This document shows, one piece after another, positions 6,185-12,745 of a stretch of DNA of 16,891 nucleotides; positions within the stretch are counted from its first letter, which is position 1, and every line of letters starts with the position of its first letter. Below the pieces are notes generated by a model that saw only the letters and a list, made by a program, of their open reading frames with translations, had not been told where the DNA came from and ran no database searches. Source of the stretch: an uncultured Bacteroidales bacterium (lineage in GTDB: Bacteria; Bacteroidota; Bacteroidia; Bacteroidales; P3); the NCBI GenBank assembly GCA_937915785.1, contig CALGGY010000078.1:1-16891 (forward strand). The letters run 5' to 3'. A program made the translations under genes and the position numbers.

Positions 6185-7417
6185 ATGAAACAGTCAATAG
6201 CAATACTTACGGGCGGCGGTCCCGCACCGGGAATGAACACCGTTGTGGGCAGCGTGGCCAAGGCCTTTCTGCGCGACGGCTACCGTGTGATAGGTCTCCA
6301 CGGCGGTTATTCGGCACTTTTTACCAACAATCCGCGTACCGTGGACATCGACTTCCTTATGGCTGACGACATATTCAACCGTGGCGGCTCCATGCTCAAA
6401 ATGAGCCGTTTCAAACCCTCCGACGCCGATTTCGAGAACAACTTCAACTTGTCGTTCTTCACCGAAAACAACGTTAAACTGCTGGTTACCGTGGGCGGCG
6501 ACGACACCGCGTCCACCGCCAACCGCATAGCCAAGTTCCTCGAAACCAAGCACTATCCCATAGCCAACATTCATGTGCCCAAAACCATCGACAACGACCT
6601 GCCCCTGCCCGAATCCACACCTACATTCGGGTTCAACTCCGCCAAGGCGCAGGGCACCATCATCGGCACCACGGTGATGGGCGACGCCCGCACCAGCGAA
6701 AACTGGTTTGTGGTCTGCGCCATGGGACGCTCCGCCGGACATCTGGCCTTCGGCATTGCCAGCGCCTGCCACTACCCAATGGTGATAGTACCCGAATTTT
6801 TCGACAAAACCGAGATAACCATCGACAAAATCGTCAACATGGTAATCTCCTGCATACTCAAACGCAAGATAGTGGGTGTGGATTACGGCGCCGTGATGAT
6901 TTCCGAAGGCGTTTTCCACTCGCTCAGCGACGAGGAATTGGCCAAGACCAAGGTCAATTTCACCTACGACGCACACGGCCATCCCGAACTGGGCAAGGTG
7001 TCCAAAGCCAATATTTTCAACAACCTGCTCGAAGAACGTGCCAAAGAGCTGAAAATCAAGCTAAAATGCCGTCCAGTGGAGATTGGATACGAAGTGCGTT
7101 GCAACACCCCCATAGCCTACGACCTCACCTATTGCACCCGTCTGGGAATAGGGGTGAAGACCCTCTACAAACAGGGCTGCACCGGATGTATGGTGTACGC
7201 CGACGCCAACGGCTCGGTGAAACCGCTTTACCTCAAGGATTTGCAAGACCCCGCCACCGGCAAAATCCCTCCTCGCCAGCTCAACGTGCACACCGACGAA
7301 GTGACGACCTACATCGAAAACATCATGGACTACATCACCCCCGCCGACTACGACGAAGCTCGCAAGCTCGTCCCCACCCCCGAAATGTTCGATTTCTATA
7401 AGATTTTAAATTGGTAG
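6185..7417 (+). CDS. pfp: 6-phosphofructokinase, pyrophosphate-dependent type
   Basis: A 410-residue cytoplasmic enzyme that phosphorylates fructose 6-phosphate to fructose 1,6-bisphosphate in glycolysis. The N-terminal GGGPAPGMN (10-18) is the phosphate-donor loop. GGDDT (104-108) carries Asp107 where ATP-dependent enzymes have Gly. PKTIDND (132-138) contains the catalytic aspartate preceded by Lys133. MGR at 180-182 binds the sugar phosphate. The Asp in GGDD together with the Lys in PKTIDND is the classical signature of pyrophosphate use, which makes the reaction reversible and saves ATP. Length fits the single-domain, about 400-residue PPi/ATP subfamily. The ATG at 6185 lies 38 bp after a -7 promoter box. 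No partner gene is adjacent; the M13 peptidase follows after 112 bp with no terminator visible between them. Donor specificity is inferred from the residues, so an ATP-using variant is possible. Confidence 0.88.
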   Translation: MKQSIAILTGGGPAPGMNTVVGSVAKAFLRDGYRVIGLHGGYSALFTNNPRTVDIDFLMADDIFNRGGSMLKMSRFKPSDADFENNFNLSFFTENNVKLLVTVGGDDTASTANRIAKFLETKHYPIANIHVPKTIDNDLPLPESTPTFGFNSAKAQGTIIGTTVMGDARTSENWFVVCAMGRSAGHLAFGIASACHYPMVIVPEFFDKTEITIDKIVNMVISCILKRKIVGVDYGAVMISEGVFHSLSDEELAKTKVNFTYDAHGHPELGKVSKANIFNNLLEERAKELKIKLKCRPVEIGYEVRCNTPIAYDLTYCTRLGIGVKTLYKQGCTGCMVYADANGSVKPLYLKDLQDPATGKIPPRQLNVHTDEVTTYIENIMDYITPADYDEARKLVPTPEMFDFYKILNW

Positions 7418-7443
7418 AACGATAGTTGAAAATTGATTTAGAT

Positions 7444-7507
7444 ATTCTGGCATTCCGACTTTCAGATATTCGGAAAACCGGAAAATCTGTTAATCCGAAA
7501 ATCCACA
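7444..7507 (+). repeat. eight-unit degenerate 8-bp repeat (AATCCGnn-like)
   Basis: Read in register, the spacer consists of eight octamers: ATTCTGGC, ATTCCGAC, TTTCAGAT, ATTCGGAA, AACCGGAA, AATCTGTT, AATCCGAA, AATCCACA. The shared core is roughly A-A/T-T-C-C/T-G. It fills the space between the phosphofructokinase stop and 22 bp before the M13 peptidase start. Confidence 0.6.
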
Positions 7508-7529
7508 CATCACTAATCACAAAAAAATA

Positions 7530-9581
7530 ATGAAAAAAATACTTTACAGCACAATTATGGCAGCAACACTGATGGCCGCCTGCGGCAACAAAAACGAAAC
7601 CCCGGAGCTCACTTCCGGTATCGACCTCAACAACATGGACACCACCGCCAACCCGGTGGACGATTTCTATCAATACGCTTGCGGCGGATGGATGAAAAAC
7701 AACCCCCTCACCGCCGAGTACTCGCGCTACGGCTCTTTCGACAAACTGGCCGAACAAAACCGCCAGCAGCTTAAAGAGCTCATCGAAGACATCGCCAAAG
7801 CCAAAAACGAAAAAGGCTCCAACGCCGAAAAAATTGCCACCATCTACAACATGGGCATGGACAGCGTAACCCTGCAGAAACAGGGTGCCGAACCCATCAA
7901 ACCATGGCTCGACGAGATAATGGCAATAAAGGACGCCGCCGGCATCAACGCCGAAATTATCAAACTGCACCAAAACGGTATCGACCCGTTCTTCGGCATC
8001 TTCGCCGAACCTGACCACGATGACAGCAAAATGACCATCGCATGGATGTGGCAGGCCGGTCTGGGTATGGACCGCGACTACTACGTTGGCACCACCGCCC
8101 GCACCCAGGAACTCCGCAACAAATACGCGCAGATGATTGCCAACATGTTCCAGCTTGCCGGTTTCGACAAACTCTACGACGCCGACGCCAAATTCCTCGC
8201 CGACAAGGTGATGGGCATCGAAATGCGTCTGGCAAAAGCCCAGTACGACAAGGAAACTCTCCGCAATCCTCACAAGACTTTCCACAAAAAGACCTTGGAG
8301 GAGACACAGGCACTGGCCAAGAATTTCCCCTTCGGCGAATATTTCAAAGCCATCGGCTTGCCCGAGATGAAATCCCTCAACGTGGCTCAGCCCGAATTTA
8401 TTCAGGAAGTGGGCCGTGTGCTCGCCTCCACCAAAATCGACGACCTCAAATGCTATCTGGCTTGGAACGTTATCCGCGATGCCGCCGGCTACCTCAGCGA
8501 CGATTTCGTTAACGAAAGTTTCGAGTTCTACGGCCGCACCCTTTCGGGAAGAGAAGAGCAGCGCCCCCGCTGGAAACGCGTTACCGGCACTGTGGAAGGC
8601 ATTATGGGCGAAGCCGTAGGTCAGCTCTATGTGGAGAAATATTTCCCCGCCGCCGCCAAAGAACGTATGATAACCCTTGTGAACAACCTCAAAGAGGCTT
8701 TCAAAGTGCGTATCAACGGCTCCACTTGGATGAACGACACCACCAAACAGAAAGCCCTCGAAAAACTCGACGCCATATATATCAAAATAGGCTATCCCGA
8801 CAAATGGCGCGACTACTCGTCGCTGAAAGTGGAAAACGACAGCTATTTTGCCAACATACTGCGTTCCAACCAGTTCGACCTTGCCTACATGGTAAGTAAA
8901 ATCGACAAACCCACCGACCGCGACGAATGGCTGATGACACCACAGACCATCAACGCCTACTACAATCCCGCCACCAACGAGATATGCTTCCCCGCTGGCA
9001 TTCTGCAACCCCCGTTCTTCGACATGAATGCCGACGACGCTGTCAACTACGGCGCCATTGGAGTTGTGATAGGACACGAGATGACCCACGGTTTCGACGA
9101 CCAAGGCCGTCAGTACGACAAGGACGGAAACCTTAGCGACTGGTGGCTGCCCGCCGACGCACAGAACTTCAAAGACCACGCTCAGGTGCTTGTCGATTGG
9201 TTCAGCGCCATCAAAGTGCTCGACAACCCCGAAACCTATGCCAACGGCACTATCACCCTTGGCGAGAACATCGCCGACAACGGTGGTCTGCAAATATCCT
9301 TCGTGGCAATGCAAAACGCCATCAAAGCCGGACAGGTGAACGCCGACAAAATGGATGGTTTCACCCCCGAACAGCGTTTCTTCATAGCCTACGCCACCGT
9401 TTGGGCAAGCAACATACGCGACGAGGAGATACAGCGTCTCACCACCGAGGACGTGCACTCGCTCGGACGCTGGCGCGTAAACGGCACACTGCCGCACATA
9501 GAAGCCTTCATCAAAGCCTTCAACATCAAAGAAGGCGACAAAATGTACCTCGCACCCGAAAAACAGGCACAACTGTGGTAA
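7530..9581 (+). CDS. pepO: M13 (neprilysin/PepO) family lipoprotein metallopeptidase
   Basis: A 683-residue zinc endopeptidase, the usual length for the family. The N-terminus is a lipoprotein signal with lipobox LMAAC, lipidated Cys18, and N-K-N after it. It should therefore be membrane-anchored in the periplasm or on the surface. The N-terminal M13 helical domain begins DDFYQYACGGWMKNN at about residue 44. The catalytic motif HEMTH has zinc ligands His516 and His520 with catalytic Glu517. The third ligand is Glu579 in GENIADNGG, with Asp583 orienting the histidine. The substrate-binding RVNGTLPH segment and the Trp-terminated end (AQLW) are typical. These enzymes cut oligopeptides and are restricted by a closed chamber, so a role in peptide use after digestion by the other secreted proteases here is plausible. 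The ATG at 7530 follows an A-rich leader. A clear terminator follows the stop. The gene shows strong C-ending codon bias. Confidence 0.92.
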   Translation: MKKILYSTIMAATLMAACGNKNETPELTSGIDLNNMDTTANPVDDFYQYACGGWMKNNPLTAEYSRYGSFDKLAEQNRQQLKELIEDIAKAKNEKGSNAEKIATIYNMGMDSVTLQKQGAEPIKPWLDEIMAIKDAAGINAEIIKLHQNGIDPFFGIFAEPDHDDSKMTIAWMWQAGLGMDRDYYVGTTARTQELRNKYAQMIANMFQLAGFDKLYDADAKFLADKVMGIEMRLAKAQYDKETLRNPHKTFHKKTLEETQALAKNFPFGEYFKAIGLPEMKSLNVAQPEFIQEVGRVLASTKIDDLKCYLAWNVIRDAAGYLSDDFVNESFEFYGRTLSGREEQRPRWKRVTGTVEGIMGEAVGQLYVEKYFPAAAKERMITLVNNLKEAFKVRINGSTWMNDTTKQKALEKLDAIYIKIGYPDKWRDYSSLKVENDSYFANILRSNQFDLAYMVSKIDKPTDRDEWLMTPQTINAYYNPATNEICFPAGILQPPFFDMNADDAVNYGAIGVVIGHEMTHGFDDQGRQYDKDGNLSDWWLPADAQNFKDHAQVLVDWFSAIKVLDNPETYANGTITLGENIADNGGLQISFVAMQNAIKAGQVNADKMDGFTPEQRFFIAYATVWASNIRDEEIQRLTTEDVHSLGRWRVNGTLPHIEAFIKAFNIKEGDKMYLAPEKQAQLW

Positions 9582-9607
9582 TAGCCACTTTGTACAATGC
9601 GTAAAAG

Positions 9608-9637
9608 ATGCCACCCCTGCGGGTGGCATTTTTTTTT
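9608..9637 (+). terminator. hairpin terminator after the M13 peptidase
   Basis: ATGCCACCC (9608-9616) pairs with GGGTGGCAT (9621-9629) around CTGC, followed by nine T residues. It begins 27 bp after the peptidase stop. Confidence 0.9.
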
Positions 9638-9702
9638 GTGTCTTGCTTTGTGTTGATTGATAGTGTTTTGTAAGTGTCAAGAGTGAAATAGTTGAAATAT
9701 GG

Positions 9703-9733
9703 TTTGCGATTTCAAAAAAAACGTGTATCTTTG
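9703..9733 (+). promoter_or_regulatory. full Bacteroidota promoter, -33 TTTG and -7 TATCTTTG
   Basis: TTTG at 9703-9706 and TATCTTTG at 9726-9733 are separated by exactly 19 bp, the consensus for the primary sigma factor of Bacteroidota. Transcription should start near 9740 and read toward the lipoprotein gene at 10210, giving a leader of about 470 nt. It is the best promoter match I see in the window. Confidence 0.75.
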
Positions 9734-10209
9734 CATAGTTGTTTTCGATTACTTGCTTTTACGCAATTGCACAAGCCGAAATTATAAAACAATCAATTTT
9801 GGAATCAGTTATGAAAAAAAACGTACAATCAAAGGTGTAAATGGTTGCGGCAAATGAGTGTTTGCTGCAACTTGCTGATTGTTAACTTGTTACCCCCCCC
9901 TAATTGATTTTTTTGCTAATTGCGCTTCACACATTTGCGGAAACACCAAAAACGATACTGCATTTTTTTATAGGGGTTTAGATTGCCCTTTTTTATGCCC
10001 TTGTTACAATTCATTTTGCAGTACAATATTGTTTGGCTTCTGCCGGTTGGGAACAATCGCGGATATCCAAACAGTTATCAGGGGCAAGAGGTACAGCCTC
10101 ACCTGACCACGCCCCGCCAATGGATTTATTATTCTTTTGGTGGGGCAAAACGGAAAAAAGCGAATGAAAAAAGACCACAAAGTTATTGAAACTACAAAAC
10201 ATGGACATA
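9734..10209 (+). other. long structured leader without a conventional gene
   Basis: Between the promoter and the lipoprotein gene there is no credible full-length gene. It holds a 9-codon ORF (9811-9840, MKKNVQSKV) and, abutting in the same frame, a 14-codon ORF (9841-9885, beginning MVAANECLL). It also holds a hairpin (9844-9871), a C8 tract (9893-9900) and a second GC-rich fold at 10081-10115 (GGGGC with GCCCC enclosing GAGG with CCTC). It may be a regulatory leader, a separate small RNA, or a decayed gene start. Confidence 0.5.
9844..9871 (+). promoter_or_regulatory. stable hairpin in the leader
   Basis: GTTGCGGCAAA (9844-9854) pairs with TTTGCTGCAAC (9861-9871) around TGAGTG. All eleven pairs form in RNA, one of them G-U. 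No T-run follows, so it is not an intrinsic terminator. It overlaps the second mini-ORF, which is compatible with translation-dependent folding. Confidence 0.55.
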
Positions 10210-10815
10210 ATGAAAAAAACATATTTAATTGGCTCAATAGCCATCGCCATAATAGCCGCAGCAAGCATTTTCTTTGCCTGCACCAAGGAAAAAGAGAGTA
10301 ACGGCTTGTTGTCATACAAAAGTGGAACAAAAATAGAAGTGGGAAAATACGACAGAAGTCAAAAGTCAACCGATAACACAATAGAGATGACGTTTGACAA
10401 GGAAAAGTATTTAAGCCGTTTGGAGCAAATTTTAAAAGTAACTCTAAGTAGTGATGTCGTTGTCGAGGATGTTGAACTTTATTTCGATAGCGTTGGACAG
10501 GACAGAGTGTATCCTATGATGAAGGTGTCTTTTTTTGATATAACAAACGACTATGGATACACTAACTTTTTCCAGTTGCAGCAGCATTGCGAAAAATCTG
10601 CAAGCCTTTTTGGAGGCATGGCAAGTCTGTATGTGTCCGACGATGTGGAAGGCTATGCGGTTTGTAGGGGCAAGAATTGCGGAGGAGGATGTTTTGTGCT
10701 TCGCGATGAAAGGGACAGACCCTATGGCTGTTCCGAGTGTCCAACACGCAAAGGCGAATGCGACTCCCACATAAGAGTTCCAACCGTAGTAGCGTCAATA
10801 TTGTCAGCGTTTTAA
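10210..10815 (+). CDS. cysteine-rich lipoprotein of unknown function
   Basis: 201 residues from the ATG at 10210 (an in-frame ATG at 10201 would add three residues). The lipoprotein signal is MKKTYLIGS, then a hydrophobic core, then lipobox FFAC with Cys24 lipidated, followed by TKEKE. Residues 30-60 are a polar linker. Residues 60-150 are a mixed alpha/beta region without a motif I recognise (KEKYLSRLEQILKVTLS, then YPMMKVSFFDITNDYGY). The C-terminal 50 residues hold six cysteines spaced C-x4-C-x3-C-x12-C-x2-C-x6-C (Cys152, 157, 161, 174, 177, 184), with a GGG run between the second and third. This suggests disulfides or a metal site. It is first in an AT-rich cluster with a thioredoxin-fold protein and a DUF1573 protein, which makes a redox role or substrate status likely. 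Base composition is much more AT-rich than in the flanking peptidase genes. I do not know a characterised homologue. Confidence 0.75.
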   Translation: MKKTYLIGSIAIAIIAAASIFFACTKEKESNGLLSYKSGTKIEVGKYDRSQKSTDNTIEMTFDKEKYLSRLEQILKVTLSSDVVVEDVELYFDSVGQDRVYPMMKVSFFDITNDYGYTNFFQLQQHCEKSASLFGGMASLYVSDDVEGYAVCRGKNCGGGCFVLRDERDRPYGCSECPTRKGECDSHIRVPTVVASILSAF

Positions 10816-10823
10816 TTTTTTTT

Positions 10824-10866
10824 GTTGTGGATTGCCTATTGTAATTGGCAATCCACAACCTTTTTT
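10824..10866 (+). terminator. 13-bp hairpin terminator just upstream of the thioredoxin-fold gene
   Basis: GTTGTGGATTGCC (10824-10836) pairs perfectly with GGCAATCCACAAC (10847-10859) around a 10-nt loop, followed by C and six T residues. Only 16 nt separate its T-run from the next start codon (10883), so it could work as a partial attenuator between the two genes. Confidence 0.85.
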
Positions 10867-10882
10867 AGATTTTATTCTCACT

Positions 10883-12124
10883 ATGCAGAAAGTATCAGCA
10901 ATCGTGGCCTTATTACTGTTTTTTATACAATCAGTGTTTGCGCAAAATGTGGAATTAAGTTTCGATACAAACGGACTCCCGTTTGTAAAAAGTAGTAATA
11001 ACATGGTGTCGAGTAACATTAAACATGTATGTTATGAAAACGGTCAGGTGAATTATACATTCAATTATAGGATTTGTTCCTCAGCCGAAGGCACATATAT
11101 AAGGAAATACGGCGACTATTACAACAGATATCTCTATTATGCCAAGGATACCATGGTGATAACCGATTTTGTTAACGGGAACTTTATATTTGGAAGACTG
11201 TCAAACAAACCGAAATATGAACTGAACAAAAGCATTTTGACACAATATGTCTCAGGCATAGAATCAAATCTTTCTTTTCTTTTTTACAATGCAAAAGGCT
11301 GTTCGGTTTTTGTGAAAGAAACAGACACCGTCTTAGCTGGTGAGGAATATAAACTGATATGTTACAAAAACCTTGTTGGTTACGATTATGATTTTGAAAA
11401 ACAAATCAGAGGCAACCCAATATACAGTCATGTGTCAATTTTTTTTCCAAAAGGCATTAAACTGTCCTTTAAAGCAGTTGTCAAAGAAGATGGTTTTGAA
11501 GATTATGAGGATGTTTATGAAGTGAAAATCATAGACGCATACACCTCTTCCATTCCCGAATGGGCTAAGAATGTGTTTGACAAAAAAAAGTCAGTCTATA
11601 AAACATTCACATTTTTCGACCTTGATAAAAAGCAGATACCAGCCTCCGAAATGGGGAAAATAAGCACCGACACGATGACAGAAAAATTGTTGCACTACCC
11701 ACTGGTCAACAGCAGGGGCGACACCACAAGCCTCAACGATTTTGACGGATGGGTTTTACTCGATTTTTGGATATTTGGATGCCGGCCGTGCACAGAGTTC
11801 CATAAGAGAATTCAACAAGAACGGGAAAAGACAGGGAAAATACTTTTTAAGGACATGGGAATTGATATTTTGACTGTTTACATTCTTGGAGGCAACACTC
11901 AGACATTCAGAGATTATGTTTCAGCGTACAATATAGCTGACATATCTTATGCGGCAAGAGACATATCAACCTTGATAAACACACCATCATATCCTCGTTA
12001 TTTCCTGATTTCGCCCGAAAAAAAAATAGTATATGCTTCCGAGAAAATCAACGACTACACAGAACTGATAAAAGCAAAGAACGATTATGAACAAAAGAAA
12101 AAGTCGCACGGCAAAGGCAATTAA
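10883..12124 (+). CDS. exported TlpA-like thioredoxin-fold protein
   Basis: 413 residues from the ATG at 10883. This start gives a clear signal peptide, MQKVSAIVALLLFFIQ, cut after VFA|QN. An upstream TTG at 10832 lies inside the terminator hairpin and is rejected. Residues 25-255 are a beta-rich domain of unknown function. The C-terminal thioredoxin-like domain covers about 265-400: LHYPLVNSRGDTTSLNDFDG opens it, VLLDFWIFGCRPC holds the redox pair Cys300 and Cys303, and SYPRYFLI carries cis-Pro371. The residue before the first cysteine is Gly rather than Trp. The CRPC dipeptide differs from the common CxPC variants and may tune the redox potential. TlpA/ResA-type proteins reduce or oxidise disulfides in the cell envelope. 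The tail is lysine-rich (KKKSHGKGN). The gene overlaps the DUF1573 gene by 38 nt, which implies co-translation. Codon use is AT-rich like the preceding lipoprotein. Confidence 0.82.
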   Translation: MQKVSAIVALLLFFIQSVFAQNVELSFDTNGLPFVKSSNNMVSSNIKHVCYENGQVNYTFNYRICSSAEGTYIRKYGDYYNRYLYYAKDTMVITDFVNGNFIFGRLSNKPKYELNKSILTQYVSGIESNLSFLFYNAKGCSVFVKETDTVLAGEEYKLICYKNLVGYDYDFEKQIRGNPIYSHVSIFFPKGIKLSFKAVVKEDGFEDYEDVYEVKIIDAYTSSIPEWAKNVFDKKKSVYKTFTFFDLDKKQIPASEMGKISTDTMTEKLLHYPLVNSRGDTTSLNDFDGWVLLDFWIFGCRPCTEFHKRIQQEREKTGKILFKDMGIDILTVYILGGNTQTFRDYVSAYNIADISYAARDISTLINTPSYPRYFLISPEKKIVYASEKINDYTELIKAKNDYEQKKKSHGKGN

Positions 12125-12536
12125 TATCATTACCGCAATGCATTTGCTACTATTGATGTTGTTTTGCGCAACCACCGTGGCAGGAAAAAAATATTTCCAT
12201 GGTGCCATGATAAAATTCAGTTGCGAGACCTGCGACTACCATAATATCGCCCAAGTCTGCAGCGGTATATGCTATTTCGTTTACACCAACACAGGCACAG
12301 AGCCGCTAGTTCTCAGCTCGGTATCGACAAGCTGCGGGTGCACCGTTCCCTATTGGTCCAAAAAACCGCTCCTTCCCGGCAAGTCGGCCCGGATAAAAGT
12401 GGTGTATAACACCTCTCACCTCGGCACTTTCCGCAAAGTGATTTCTGTAAAGTCCAACGCCGCCAACAACCCCTCGGCTGTGTTGCGCATAAAAGGCAAG
12501 GTCGTCCCAGCAAAACCAACTAAGCCCACTGCGTAA
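12087..12536 (+). CDS. exported DUF1573-domain protein
   Basis: 149 residues. The N-terminus is basic then hydrophobic (MNKRKSRTAK, then MHLLLLMLFCATTVAG), a signal peptide cut near residue 33; an alternative ATG at 12138 would remove the overlap but also the basic region. The mature part is a DUF1573 immunoglobulin-like beta-sandwich: CYFVYTNTGTEPLVLSSVS, then TSCGCTVPYW with Cys83 and Cys85, then PLLPGKSARIKVVYNT, GTFRKVISVKSNA and LRIKGKVV. These are the family's standard blocks, and the length is normal for a single-domain member. DUF1573 proteins are abundant exported proteins of Bacteroidota with no fixed function, and I recall them next to thioredoxin-like genes. Its start lies 38 nt inside the upstream thioredoxin-fold gene. 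GC content rises again in its second half. A weak terminator follows. Confidence 0.85.
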   Translation: MNKRKSRTAKAINIITAMHLLLLMLFCATTVAGKKYFHGAMIKFSCETCDYHNIAQVCSGICYFVYTNTGTEPLVLSSVSTSCGCTVPYWSKKPLLPGKSARIKVVYNTSHLGTFRKVISVKSNAANNPSAVLRIKGKVVPAKPTKPTA

Positions 12537-12548
12537 AATGCAAACAGC

Positions 12549-12580
12549 AGCGTAGCCAATCGGTCCCTCCGCTTTTTTTA
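12549..12580 (+). terminator. weak hairpin plus T7 after the DUF1573 gene
   Basis: AGCGTAG (12549-12555) pairs with CTCCGCT (12567-12573) with one mismatch, followed directly by a run of seven T residues. Placed 12 bp after the stop, it plausibly ends the three-gene cluster, but the stem is weak. Confidence 0.45.
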
Positions 12581-12649
12581 ATCCTCTGAAAAATGAGCAT
12601 ATTATATGTCAAATAATGGTTAAAAGATAGTTAATCTTTGGGGAAAGAC

Positions 12650-12680
12650 TTCGTTTTTTCAAGAAAAAAACATATATTTG
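12650..12680 (+). promoter_or_regulatory. promoter of the first M6 metalloprotease
   Basis: TATATTTG (12673-12680) is an exact -7 match. TTCG at 12650-12653 stands 19 bp upstream, one base off the -33 TTTG consensus. The predicted start near 12687 leaves a leader of about 60 nt before the ATG at 12746. Confidence 0.62.
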
Positions 12681-12745
12681 CAACTTCAAAAAATAGTAAT
12701 TATTTGGACAATAATAAAGAATAAAGTACTAAATATTAGTTTGAT

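Noticed and set aside
5841..6188. A 115-codon + strand frame in the spacer before the phosphofructokinase
   Set aside because: It runs through a perfect terminator hairpin and poly-T tracts, which account for its Phe-rich translation, and overlaps the promoter.
6003..6203. A 66-codon minus-strand frame in the same spacer
   Set aside because: No recognisable motif. It starts inside the phosphofructokinase gene, reads across its promoter, and has no leader of its own.
7335..9680. A 781-codon open frame on the minus strand opposite the M13 peptidase
   Set aside because: The + strand frame has a full set of M13 motifs. The antisense opening follows from its strong C-ending codon bias, and the antisense product is a repetitive Val/Gly/Phe-rich sequence without motifs or a signal peptide.
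9879..10106. A 75-codon + strand frame in the long leader, and overlapping frames on both strands
   Set aside because: They cross the C8 tract and low-complexity DNA, show no motif or codon bias, and shift frame relative to one another.
10832..10882. Upstream TTG start extending the thioredoxin-fold protein by 17 residues
   Set aside because: It lies inside the terminator stem and would bury the clear signal peptide that begins at the ATG at 10883.
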